Source: a virus
Strand: one strand, 5' to 3'
IMG/VR virus record: IMGVR_UViG_3300017708_000944
Span: 1 to 43,504 of that record
DNA length: 43,504 nt
Of this stretch, positions 23,186 through 30,852 are shown piece by piece. Below the pieces are notes generated by a model. It was not told the DNA's origin and searched no databases. It was given only the letters and a program-made list of their open reading frames with translations. How positions within the stretch are numbered: the stretch's first letter is position 1; every line of letters begins with the position of its first letter. Made by a program: the position numbers and the translations under genes.

Positions 23186-23424
23186 TATGCTAGATCCTTA
23201 TCGTGATTAAGTCCACCGCGTTTCTTCTTAACGATGAATGCATTAACTCTTGCATGACCCCACTGTGTAGGATTTGTGCCTGGTCTGTGACCAGTTTTCC
23301 ATGCAGCTTTTCCCCTATTAAAAACTTTTCGTAAAGTGCCAACAGAAACTCCAGACTTCTTTGCTTTGTCGGCAAGAGATTTACCTGCATCATCCTCTTC
23401 CAGATAACTTTTAAAATTTATCAT
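23185..23424 (-). CDS. Conserved small phage protein (HRPGTNPTQWGHAR motif)
   Basis: The 79-residue protein starts MINFKSYLEED, the N-terminal tag shared with neighbours, then GVSVGTLRKVFNRGKAAWKT, GHRPGTNPTQWGHARVNAFI and a C-terminal GGLNHDKDL. This pattern is familiar from marine T4-like phages, where it remains a DUF. It probably binds nucleic acid or another virion component. The stop overlaps the next gene by one base. Confidence 0.72.
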   Translation of the reverse strand: MINFKSYLEEDDAGKSLADKAKKSGVSVGTLRKVFNRGKAAWKTGHRPGTNPTQWGHARVNAFIVKKKRGGLNHDKDLA

Positions 23425-23639
23425 AGTCTTCCTCCTGGCGCTGGTAATCCCAACTTAGATTCTAATTCTGTTATTTTCTTTTTCGCATTATTCATACGTG
23501 TTTTGTTATTATCTTTCATGCCTTGAATAAACATGCGATAGTGTTGAGACAGACTTACGACCATTGCTCTCTGTTTACGGTCATAAGGAGTTTCCTCGTT
23601 CAACTGTTTATGTCCATCATAGAACTTTTTAAAACTCAT
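23421..23639 (-). CDS. Small conserved hypothetical protein
   Basis: The 72-residue protein (MSFKKFYDGHKQLNEETPYD, RKQRAMVVSLSQHYRMFIQG, KKKITELESKLGLPAPG) has the same short N-terminal F-K-K-F tag as its neighbours and a helical body. No family recognised. It overlaps both flanking genes by four bases, so it is strongly coupled. Confidence 0.62.
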   Translation of the reverse strand: MSFKKFYDGHKQLNEETPYDRKQRAMVVSLSQHYRMFIQGMKDNNKTRMNNAKKKITELESKLGLPAPGGRL

Positions 23640-25018
23640 TTTGTTTCCCTGTTCTTTTTTAAAACATCTCTTAAACGTGCACGATCTTTCATTCTGTCAT
23701 GTTTAATCTTGTCTGCTGCTTTCTCACGATCAATTCTGGTTTTGATCTTATCCATTCGAGTATCATCATACATATCTTTAAATGCTTTTGTATACTTGGA
23801 TGGTTTAGTCTTTGCATTTGCATCGCCTGGCGCAGGTTTATATGCAGACGAATCATTGTCTGCTTTTTTTCTTCCTTTTTTAAAGTGTGCGTCTCTTGCA
23901 CTCTTTGTAGACTTTGACAAACCTTTGAAATATTTCTTTGGTTGTGTACCCTTTTTATCTTTGATGTCTTGATCTTGAGGGACTTCGAGTCTAAGTCTAG
24001 GTTCTCTGCGATTTTTGGATGGATCTTCATTCCTTAGATTGCTAGGATCATTGTTCATAGGATTATTATCCTTATGTCCTACATCCATTCCTTTTACTGC
24101 TTTGTCACCCATAATCCTACGTGCTTGGTTTCTAGAGGATCGTCTTGCAATTTGTTCTGGTCTTCCTTGATAGTTTGCATATTCTTTTGCGTAGTCTCTC
24201 TCTACCAACTCTATTGCATCTAACCAGTATCGTTTTTGCGTGTTGTTCTTCTCTACAATAACATAGTTTGCACCTAGATGAATCACCTCTCCAACTTCAT
24301 CTGACTCTCTTACTATCACTTTATCACCTATTGTATATAAATTACCTGACACATATTGTTCTCTCGTCTCTGATATTGGATTCAATTGTATATGATTTTT
24401 GTATTCTCTTTGTTCTTTCAACCCCATTCCCTTACGGACTGTGTTGAATAAATTCTTCGCATCTGCATTAGAGAATGTCTTAGGTAAACCCTGACTAAAA
24501 CTTGTGAAGTCACCTTTACCTGCGGCCGCTCTCATCTTAGACGCAGACATCCCTGTTGCACCTTCTGCATCTGGATCTCTGTCTCCTGCAGAAGCAACAT
24601 TCATTGAACGGAAGTTATAGAAACCGTGTCTACCTTTTTTACCATTATACTTGTTCATCAAGATATCAAACTCTTGAACACGATCAGCACCAACAACCAT
24701 GGTAACATTTTTATAACCCATATCATATAGTTTTGTCAATATATCAAATAAGTTTCTGATCTTCGCGTCCAACATAATCCTACGTGCATGACGTGGAAAC
24801 ATCTTACGTGCTATTTTTATCTTATCTTTGTATGGTAGTGGATTTTTCTTTGGGTCTGTGGATTGTGATAGGTACACGAAATACGGATTGTTCCCTGCCT
24901 TACGCGAGAGAGCAGTTAAAAGTTTCTCATGACCAATAGTGGGTGGATTCATTCTCCCCCACGTAAAGAAGACTGTCTTCTCTTCTTCAACTAGAAAATT
25001 TTTAAATGATCCTATCAT
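23636..25018 (-). CDS. Nucleotidyltransferase-like protein fused to an HNH-type domain
   Basis: Residues 15-180 look like a cytidylyltransferase/NMNAT-type domain: VFFTWGRMNPPTIGHEKLL with the (H/T)xGH-like signature, KMFPRHARRIML, NVTMVVGADRVQEF and GATGMSASKMRAAA, the ISSTxIR-like element. Residues 240-265 form a beta-rich linker (GDKVIVRESDEVGEVIHLG). Residues 280-335 look like an HNH module (GMDVGHKDNNPMNNDPSNLR then NEDPSKNRR). The C-terminal 120 residues are lysine-rich. The nucleotidyltransferase half occurs in other marine T4-like phages; the fusion to a nuclease-like module is odd. Substrate unknown. Confidence 0.72.
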   Translation of the reverse strand: MIGSFKNFLVEEEKTVFFTWGRMNPPTIGHEKLLTALSRKAGNNPYFVYLSQSTDPKKNPLPYKDKIKIARKMFPRHARRIMLDAKIRNLFDILTKLYDMGYKNVTMVVGADRVQEFDILMNKYNGKKGRHGFYNFRSMNVASAGDRDPDAEGATGMSASKMRAAAGKGDFTSFSQGLPKTFSNADAKNLFNTVRKGMGLKEQREYKNHIQLNPISETREQYVSGNLYTIGDKVIVRESDEVGEVIHLGANYVIVEKNNTQKRYWLDAIELVERDYAKEYANYQGRPEQIARRSSRNQARRIMGDKAVKGMDVGHKDNNPMNNDPSNLRNEDPSKNRREPRLRLEVPQDQDIKDKKGTQPKKYFKGLSKSTKSARDAHFKKGRKKADNDSSAYKPAPGDANAKTKPSKYTKAFKDMYDDTRMDKIKTRIDREKAADKIKHDRMKDRARLRDVLKKNRETK

Positions 25019-25467
25019 GTTTTTTTACGTGCTATCTCTTGTTTACGTTTATCTTTGACCATTCGTTTGGCAAGCATATCGATTCTTTTCTTCACTGCAG
25101 GTTTATCTAGTCTCTTCTCAAGTTCTTGTCTACGTGCAAAAGGTAAATCGTTTTTATCTTTACCCTTAGTTAACTTTTTAAGAATCAACTTACGCGCTGA
25201 CTTACGAGCACGTTGTTTCAACGTATCCATATTTGCCATACGTCTTTTGGCCTTATCCCGACCAATTTTAATTCTTGTTTTGAGGCGTTTCATCATACGA
25301 CCACGCTTCATCCTTTGTTGGATAGTAAGCGCTTCGTTTTCGGGTTCAACATCTTCGTTGCCCGCATAGGTTCTTTTACTTTTTTGAACTCTATAATTAG
25401 TTAGTTCATCCTCGCCTGGACGAGGTTCCACATTAATCATATCTTTAAACGACAACGGTTTTGCCAT
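25015..25467 (-). CDS. Very basic conserved phage protein
   Basis: The 150-residue protein is dominated by Lys, Arg and Met (QQRMKRGRMMKRLKTRIKIG, RDKAKRRMANMDTLKQRARK). Its C-terminal part (LPFARRQELEKRLDKPAVKK, RIDMLAKRMVKD) resembles a conserved marine T4-like phage family. An acidic N-terminal region precedes it. The composition fits nucleic-acid binding or packaging inside the head. Function not established. Confidence 0.7.
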   Translation of the reverse strand: MAKPLSFKDMINVEPRPGEDELTNYRVQKSKRTYAGNEDVEPENEALTIQQRMKRGRMMKRLKTRIKIGRDKAKRRMANMDTLKQRARKSARKLILKKLTKGKDKNDLPFARRQELEKRLDKPAVKKRIDMLAKRMVKDKRKQEIARKKT

Positions 25468-25468
25468 C

Positions 25469-26695
25469 TTAATTCCTTCCCGGCTTGTCCCATCCCTTTA
25501 ATATATTCGGTGAAAAGTTAGCGAATGAGAATTCCATTCGGTCAACAATTTTCACTGCATCACCACCAAGTTTGTCTATAGCGACATAACCCTCTTGACC
25601 TGTAATACGATAACCTCTTTTTGTTTTAAGGAATGTATTTACATTTGAGAGTTTATTTAAAGTATTTATAAGTTTCATCTTCGCAAGAACTATTACTTTC
25701 TGAAGATCAAACATCTTCACCAGAGATTGTCGGTTCTCTGGTGAAAAGAATTTTAATATCTCATTGAGTTTCTTTATTTGCGTGGACTTCCCTTTTTCCG
25801 TTTTCCTTTTGTCGGCTTCTTTTTGGAATTTTTGTTTAATCCAAGAAATGAGACGGTTAGTGTGGGTCTTGGTATTTTGAATGATTTGACCTTTCCTAAC
25901 ATACGTGTTGTTAAACTGCTCAATGAGTTGAGCCAACTCAGGATCTTTTTCAAGAGTCCTAAGAGTAGTCCCACTGATCTGGTTAAAAATTTGACCGGCA
26001 GTTGATAGATAATTTGTAACTTCATCGGTGTCCTTCCTAGTCATGGTTAGATTAGTTAGATCTCTGAGTGTTGCATCCTGACTCCATACGTTTCTGGATG
26101 ATCTAAACTTTGAAACATCAACACCATATGATGCTTTTAAGGTTTCAAAAGTTCTACCAGTATAAGTTGTATGCCAGACAATTCCAATTTTACTCTTCAT
26201 GATAGCATCTGATGCATCCGATTCTCTGGGTATTGCATAAACTATAGTGTTTGGATGAAACGTAACGTAATTCTTACCTTTAATCTTTTGTGTCTTTACG
26301 TCACTCTTGGAGTATAGAAAATCTCCTTGAATGATACCCTTGATTCCTAACTCAGGTAAATGTTTTAATGCCAACTTTAGTTTAGTATTGAGGTCTCCAC
26401 TGGTATCGGCATCAATGTCTGCATTTGATTTGTAGACCTTTGGAGACTTTGCAAAGATTCCTTTCTTTGCGACAAAGAACTCTCCGTCTCGTGGATCTGT
26501 GCCGCAGAAAATAGCAGGAGCACCATCCCACTTAACAGATACTTTACCATCATGTTCTCCCCCCAACATATCTCTTAGAGATCGTAAGGCGAGTATTGCG
26601 TCACGAGTACCTTTCACTCCACCATAAAGAACTTTGTCTTCGATGTGAGTCATGTGTGTGTTCTTTTGTTCTGTTATAAAATCTGAAAACTGCAT
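25469..26695 (-). CDS. Nucleotidyltransferase (ligase-fold) candidate, conserved phage protein
   Basis: The 408-residue protein has a probable motif I, VSVKWDGAPAIFCG (residues 52-65), i.e. K-x-D-G with the nucleotide-accepting Lys. A motif IV-like IKGIIQGDFLYS (residues 119-130) has Gln-Gly-Asp in place of Glu-Gly-Glu, and VTFHPNTIVYAIP follows. These resemble ATP-dependent ligase or capping-enzyme folds and match an uncharacterised family of marine T4-like phages (DUF6267, from memory). The C-terminal half is helical and ends MEFSFANFSPNILKGWDKPG. An RNA or DNA ligase/adenylating activity is inference. Confidence 0.68.
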   Translation of the reverse strand: MQFSDFITEQKNTHMTHIEDKVLYGGVKGTRDAILALRSLRDMLGGEHDGKVSVKWDGAPAIFCGTDPRDGEFFVAKKGIFAKSPKVYKSNADIDADTSGDLNTKLKLALKHLPELGIKGIIQGDFLYSKSDVKTQKIKGKNYVTFHPNTIVYAIPRESDASDAIMKSKIGIVWHTTYTGRTFETLKASYGVDVSKFRSSRNVWSQDATLRDLTNLTMTRKDTDEVTNYLSTAGQIFNQISGTTLRTLEKDPELAQLIEQFNNTYVRKGQIIQNTKTHTNRLISWIKQKFQKEADKRKTEKGKSTQIKKLNEILKFFSPENRQSLVKMFDLQKVIVLAKMKLINTLNKLSNVNTFLKTKRGYRITGQEGYVAIDKLGGDAVKIVDRMEFSFANFSPNILKGWDKPGRN

Positions 26696-27759
26696 TAGAA
26701 TTTAACTTTCGTATTTACTCTGACATCTGGTTTCTCTGGTGTTAGAAAACTAACCAAGTTCAAAACACTCTTCTTAACCCTAGATAGAATATTTTTATAC
26801 ACACCTTTAACTTTATTTTTTATTTTATTAAAAATATTTTCGTTTATCATTTCGTTAGTGGGGTGTGAACCTTCTGACATTGCATTTACTATTAAAGAGA
26901 CAACAGACCAAAAATTATATTCTCCAGTCTTTACCCCTTTTAATTTACGTGATGATGTTTTAAATCTCACTTGAACCTTCATGGCGTCAGCAATTTTCTC
27001 ACAGTATTTGTCATCATATACCGAATGTATACTAACAGATCTACCGTCATGAGTAGACACTAACATAAACTCTGCGGCAGAATTAGAATTACTACCATAT
27101 TTTACAAAACCAGACATTGCCTCTCTTGCAAATGCAATTTTAAAATCTCTGTTATTTGCAAACAATTTTGTCATTGCACTCATTGCGGCTTTGTGGGCCT
27201 TTTCACCTTTATTGACTAGTTCGTTTTCACCAGATTTAATTAGTGGTCTTAACTGACTTGGTGCAACAGATGCAGTAACAAAATCATTTACGATGTCTTC
27301 TGTCAGTTTATAATTAGGATCACTTTTAATTTCATTTGAAACAGAATTTGTTGCTGCATAAAATGTTGCAAGACTTTCTGATTTACCACCAGACATCAAT
27401 TGTGCCATACCAATCTTTAGGGAAAGTCTTTTATTACCAATAAGAATATCAGTCTTTGGTGTTGTGTCAGTCGCACCATATTTTTTCCATTCTCCAGTTA
27501 GAGAAGATTTTGCACGACCATATTGTTCTGCTTTTACATTACCTAACTTAAAGTGTTTCTTTACTGCAATAGCAATCTTTTCTCCTGCCTCTAATGCTGC
27601 AGGATTATTCTCAAGTACTGACATTGTCTTCGCGCCAACCCCAGACTTTTCTACGTCAAACTTTTGACCAGTAATTTTATGAAACCCCACTACAATTGCA
27701 GCTTCATAGTCTTCTGCCTTTAGTGAACCTTCCGTTAAATAATTTTTAAAATTAAACAT
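26695..27759 (-). CDS. Conserved phage protein, possible PD-(D/E)xK-like fold
   Basis: The 354-residue protein has the block's N-terminal tag (MFNFKNYLTEGSLKAEDYEA), then KYGATDTTPKTDILIGNKRL then SLKIG (residues 91-115). The TDIxI ... SLKxG arrangement is reminiscent of restriction-endonuclease-like folds, with the catalytic Lys in SLK. GVKTGEYNFWSVVSLIVNAM and a basic C-terminus follow. A regulatory region with sigma70 and late motifs precedes it. The fold is a guess from the motif; the family is unknown to me beyond marine phages. Confidence 0.62.
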   Translation of the reverse strand: MFNFKNYLTEGSLKAEDYEAAIVVGFHKITGQKFDVEKSGVGAKTMSVLENNPAALEAGEKIAIAVKKHFKLGNVKAEQYGRAKSSLTGEWKKYGATDTTPKTDILIGNKRLSLKIGMAQLMSGGKSESLATFYAATNSVSNEIKSDPNYKLTEDIVNDFVTASVAPSQLRPLIKSGENELVNKGEKAHKAAMSAMTKLFANNRDFKIAFAREAMSGFVKYGSNSNSAAEFMLVSTHDGRSVSIHSVYDDKYCEKIADAMKVQVRFKTSSRKLKGVKTGEYNFWSVVSLIVNAMSEGSHPTNEMINENIFNKIKNKVKGVYKNILSRVKKSVLNLVSFLTPEKPDVRVNTKVKF

Positions 27760-27789
27760 TTTTACTACTCTTTTGTTACAACTGGTCTT

Positions 27790-27818
27790 ATTGTATACTA
27801 TTTATAATAGTTTGTAAA
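27790..27818 (-). promoter_or_regulatory. Sigma70-like promoter overlapping a late-promoter motif
   Basis: Minus strand TTTACA (27813-27818), 17-base spacer, TACAAT (27790-27795). A TATAAATA element (27799-27806) sits inside the spacer. It precedes the gene at 26695-27759 and could be read both early and late. Confidence 0.68.
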
Positions 27819-27819
27819 T

Positions 27820-27844
27820 AAAAAAACGCACCGTTAAGTGCGTT
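27820..27844 (-). terminator. Rho-independent terminator
   Basis: Minus-strand RNA AACGCAC-UUAACG-GUGCGUU followed by a run of U: perfect 7-bp stem, 6-base loop. The stop codon of the 54-residue gene lies in the loop. It ends the 28-29 kb operon. Confidence 0.9.
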
Positions 27845-27998
27845 CTTTGTATCTTTTATCTTTTTCTTCTTTCTGTCGCATTCGCTTGAGACCCTGTATC
27901 TTTGTCTTCTCTTTGTTCTTAGGATCGTACTGTTCGTAACCATCTAGACCCCAATCACGCGCCCAAGCAGCGAGTTGATTTATGTCATGCTTTTTCAT
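27834..27998 (-). CDS. 54-residue basic hypothetical protein
   Basis: The ATG at 27996-27998 opens a 54-codon frame: MKKHDINQLAAWARDWGLDG then YEQYDPKNKEKTKIQGLKRM and a basic tail. It overlaps the upstream gene by 14 bases and its TAA falls in the terminator loop, as expected for a last gene. Composition and position support it. No family recognised; no strong ribosome-binding site. Confidence 0.6.
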   Translation of the reverse strand: MKKHDINQLAAWARDWGLDGYEQYDPKNKEKTKIQGLKRMRQKEEKDKRYKERT

Positions 27999-28230
27999 GT
28001 TGTATTGCTTTCAATTGATCTACTAATGATGCAGACTCTTCGGGTGATTCTATCAAGTGTGTACGTGCAGTATACAATCGTTCTAGTCTTTGTTTGACTG
28101 ATCGAACTCTACGTTTCACACCCTCAAGATGTCTAATCTCAGACTCTACGCGAGGCAACCCCAGACCAATGGCCTTGGAGTCGCGTTGGACAGAGCGCAT
28201 CACTCTGTCCGTTGATTTTATTCCATACAT
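27985..28230 (-). CDS. Small helical hypothetical protein
   Basis: The 81-residue protein is Arg-rich and helical (ESEIRHLEGVKRRVRSVKQR then LERLYTARTHLIE) with an acidic end. It starts one base into the stop of the DUF932-like gene, indicating coupling. It is probably an early protein in the same operon. No family recognised. Confidence 0.6.
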   Translation of the reverse strand: MYGIKSTDRVMRSVQRDSKAIGLGLPRVESEIRHLEGVKRRVRSVKQRLERLYTARTHLIESPEESASLVDQLKAIQHEKA

Positions 28231-29186
28231 TATGCATCCTCCGCAAATTTGATTGCAGTCTGTAAAGCATCACGTTTCTTACTTTGGTTGTAACCGAACC
28301 AACTGTTTGCAAGACGATTCTCTTGGTTATGACCTTGTACGTGATCTGTAATGTAAGTGATGGAGTTGAATGCCTGCCACCACGAACCTTCCGCATAGTT
28401 TGCGCCTGGTTGTGTTTCCAAAACATCAAGAGCAAGTTTTGCGTTACGTGACAATGACTCTGCAGTTGTCATACCTTCTTTGACTCGTTTGTCAGAAGAA
28501 CGTGGGAAAACTGTATTGATGTAGTCAATGTATGACTCGTTAGTGTAACGTTTGGAACCAAGGAAAGATGCAATCTCTTTGTATTTCGCCATCTTCTCAG
28601 TTGCGATACCTAACTGTTCTTTTACAATCTCTGGACTGAAGACGCCTCGGTGACCGATCTTAACCTGACGATCTGAACCATTGTCAACCGCAAAGGTCAA
28701 TGTGTTATTACAAACAACACGAATAGGTGTGAACATCACGTTGATTGATTTCCCATACTTGTGTGGGTTTGAGAAAAGTAAGTACGACTCGACTGTGTCA
28801 CCTTTGAACAGTTCGAAAGAGTCTTTCACTTTTGCAAGAGCCCAGACAATCTGACCATCTTGTAGTGAACCTGCAGTGTGCATTTCCATGTCACCTGCCA
28901 TTACATACTCATGGAAGAAGTCAAACGCATCTGCGTTCTGACAAGGATTCCAACCTTTACCAACATTGGTAAGGATCTTACCGTCAGTTGTACGTACTAA
29001 AGACTTCTGACCTGTCGGTACTTGTTGTCCATTGAATTCAATAAAGGATTCGACTTCCGCAACCGTCCAGTCAACTCCTGCCTTTTCCATCATTTGATTT
29101 GGTGATAGGTCATTAGACACAGGAACTCCGAGTCCATGCCATGGAACCTCTCCTGCGTATGCCATTGTTTCAACCATATGTGCCAT
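28230..29186 (-). CDS. DUF932/TIGR03299-like phage/plasmid protein
   Basis: The 318-residue protein opens MAHMVETMAYAGEVPWHGLG, the hallmark of the DUF932 phage/plasmid family. Landmarks are PNQMMEKAGVDWTVA, DGKILTNVGKGWNPCQNADA, VWALAKVKDSFELF, FTPIRVVCNNTLTFAV and SWWQAFNSITYITDH near the C-terminus. Members are widespread in phages and plasmids; function remains unclear. It has its own promoter and a leader identical to that of the DUF262-HNH gene. Confidence 0.88.
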   Translation of the reverse strand: MAHMVETMAYAGEVPWHGLGVPVSNDLSPNQMMEKAGVDWTVAEVESFIEFNGQQVPTGQKSLVRTTDGKILTNVGKGWNPCQNADAFDFFHEYVMAGDMEMHTAGSLQDGQIVWALAKVKDSFELFKGDTVESYLLFSNPHKYGKSINVMFTPIRVVCNNTLTFAVDNGSDRQVKIGHRGVFSPEIVKEQLGIATEKMAKYKEIASFLGSKRYTNESYIDYINTVFPRSSDKRVKEGMTTAESLSRNAKLALDVLETQPGANYAEGSWWQAFNSITYITDHVQGHNQENRLANSWFGYNQSKKRDALQTAIKFAEDA

Positions 29187-29194
29187 GTTATATA

Positions 29195-29233
29195 TCTCCT
29201 CTTAACTTAACAACATAATAACTATAACATAAA
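29195..29233 (-). repeat. 39-bp direct repeat, copy 1 (leader of DUF932-like gene)
   Basis: The 39 bases at 29195-29233 are identical to 30637-30675. They include the -10 (TATAGT), the transcription start region and AGGAGA ribosome-binding site. The -35 and spacer differ outside the repeat. Confidence 0.92.
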
Positions 29234-29249
29234 AAGGAGGTCTTGTCAA
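29221..29249 (-). promoter_or_regulatory. Sigma70 promoter with -35 in a terminator-like hairpin
   Basis: Minus strand TTGACA (29244-29249), 17-base spacer, TATAGT (29221-29226). The -35 lies in the loop of AAAAAGGGGG...CCTCCTTTTT, a hairpin followed by a T run that looks like a terminator for upstream transcription. Confidence 0.85.
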
Positions 29250-29279
29250 CCCCCTTTTTTAATTTATTTAAAAAAAGTT

Positions 29280-30623
29280 TTAAGCAGCGTTGCGACCTTC
29301 TTCAAGGTTACAATATTTGTGAGCTGCGTAACCTTCACCAGTAATTGTCATTGAACCATCTGCCCATGCATACCCATGTGCGCCTACTGGATTATCATCA
29401 AGTTCTTCTCCACAACGTCCACACTTGTTTTTCTGCACAACTGCCATGGTAGCAACTTCATCTTTGGTGTAACAGCGTTTTGGATCAACTGACCAAAACT
29501 CACTACCATCTGATAACTCCATCATTTCTTTCATTATCATGTCAATTGCCTGTGTAGTATCTTCACCACCAGTACCAGACATACGTATTGAATACTGAGA
29601 CTTTGAAAACCCTGTTTCTTTTTTCCATGCTTCATCTACAAGTTTTAATTGTGCATGTGCCAGTGCATACAATCGCATGAAAGTATCAGGTTGTATTTTG
29701 TATGACTGTTGGTGCATCATTGACACAATGAAAAGGTAGTTGCGTAGAACCTTTGCAGTGAATATATTTTTGAGATCAGGGTTACGATTGATACCAGACA
29801 GTGCTTGTTTCAATGATTTTTCAATAGCAGTTTTGTATGGAAATTTTCCTATGAAACGTTCATCACCATAAAGTTTGTTTACCATTCCAGAACCAGTACC
29901 AGAATCAAGGCCAAAAACCATCATCGTTGACAACTCTGCAATCATTTTGTCTACATCCATTTCTTTGTGTGAGATTTTTACATATTTGCAGTCAACACCA
30001 TTTTTTTCAAGAGAAAACAAATCGTGTGCATCTGTGCGAGCAGTAGAACGTACAAACTTTGATAAGATAGAACGTATTGCATTACGCTTCTCTTGTGGTT
30101 TCAATTCGTTTGAGTTGTTCAATACTCTCACAAAAACTAATGCTGCATGTGCATCAGAAATGTTTACATAAATTTGACTGTGAACCTGTTTATCCAAAAG
30201 CCAATCTGAAACAGCAGGATATTTTCTTACAATGTTTGGGAATGTCATACCAACAAGATTGTATACGTTTCCGTCCAATTCAAATGTAGAAATTGATGGG
30301 TGATTTGGTAATTCAAACATTCCTTTTATAAAACGTATTGCAGTGGTTGTACGTTGACAACCATCCATTACCTCGATGAAGAGTCCCTCAGATTTTTCGT
30401 GATAACGTAATGCAATTTCTGGAATAAGAATAGGAGCATCCTCATCAGATGTAAAGAATGACACCATAAGGTTTTGTTGCCATTTTAAATCAGCACGAAA
30501 AAATCTCTGATATTCTTCTGGTGAGAAATCAATAATCGCTGCGGAATTACGCAAATCTGCTAGAGTAATATCCGCACGAGTTGCGAATGTTGTTTCTTTT
30601 TTATCTTCTGGTATTTCATACAT
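29280..30623 (-). CDS. DUF262 plus HNH-type protein (GmrSD/ParB-like)
   Basis: The 447-residue protein has an N-terminal DUF262-like domain: SPEEYQRFFRADLKWQQNLM (residues 34-53) and IPEIALRYHEK ... FIEVMDGCQRTTTAIRFIKG, in which D-G-x-Q-R is the ParB-like NTP-handling motif. The C-terminus (residues 395-440) has KNKCGRCGEELDD, GAHGYAWADGSM and GEGYAAHKYCN, a Cys/His zinc site and His residues of an HNH-like nuclease. GmrSD enzymes with this layout restrict modified DNA. Here the gene is phage-borne, early, and behind a strong promoter. Attack on host or competing phage DNA is inferred. Confidence 0.82.
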   Translation of the reverse strand: MYEIPEDKKETTFATRADITLADLRNSAAIIDFSPEEYQRFFRADLKWQQNLMVSFFTSDEDAPILIPEIALRYHEKSEGLFIEVMDGCQRTTTAIRFIKGMFELPNHPSISTFELDGNVYNLVGMTFPNIVRKYPAVSDWLLDKQVHSQIYVNISDAHAALVFVRVLNNSNELKPQEKRNAIRSILSKFVRSTARTDAHDLFSLEKNGVDCKYVKISHKEMDVDKMIAELSTMMVFGLDSGTGSGMVNKLYGDERFIGKFPYKTAIEKSLKQALSGINRNPDLKNIFTAKVLRNYLFIVSMMHQQSYKIQPDTFMRLYALAHAQLKLVDEAWKKETGFSKSQYSIRMSGTGGEDTTQAIDMIMKEMMELSDGSEFWSVDPKRCYTKDEVATMAVVQKNKCGRCGEELDDNPVGAHGYAWADGSMTITGEGYAAHKYCNLEEGRNAA

Positions 30624-30636
30624 TGTCTTTTCTCTG

Positions 30637-30675
30637 TCTCCTCTTAACTTAACAACATAATAACTATAACATAAA
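30637..30675 (-). repeat. 39-bp direct repeat, copy 2 (leader of DUF262-HNH gene)
   Basis: Identical to 29195-29233; contains -10, transcript leader and AGGAGA. Suggests duplication of a promoter-leader cassette. Confidence 0.92.
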
Positions 30676-30691
30676 TTGATTCGAATGTCAA
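30663..30691 (-). promoter_or_regulatory. Sigma70 promoter
   Basis: Minus strand TTGACA (30686-30691), 17-base spacer, TATAGT (30663-30668), upstream A/T tract. It drives the DUF262-HNH gene. Confidence 0.87.
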
Positions 30692-30708
30692 GTGTTTTTT
30701 TAATTAAT

Positions 30709-30852
30709 TTATTTTTTCCTTTCTCTTCGTTTTTTTGCCCATTTATTCATAATTCTAGTTTCACGAATCTTTTTAACTATACTACGTTTTGCACGTGCAG
30801 TTTTACTCTTCATGAGTCTTGATGCACGTTTAGATATGGTTTCGGTTTCCAT
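30709..30852 (-). CDS. 47-residue very basic protein
   Basis: The ATG at 30850-30852 overlaps the stop of the deoxynucleotidase gene (TGATG), with GGAGG five bases upstream. The product (METETISKRASRLMKSKTAR then AKRSIVKKIRETRIMNKWAK) is almost all Lys/Arg and helical. It probably binds nucleic acid. The ribosome-binding site is strong, so I consider it real. No family recognised. Confidence 0.7.
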   Translation of the reverse strand: METETISKRASRLMKSKTARAKRSIVKKIRETRIMNKWAKKRRERKK

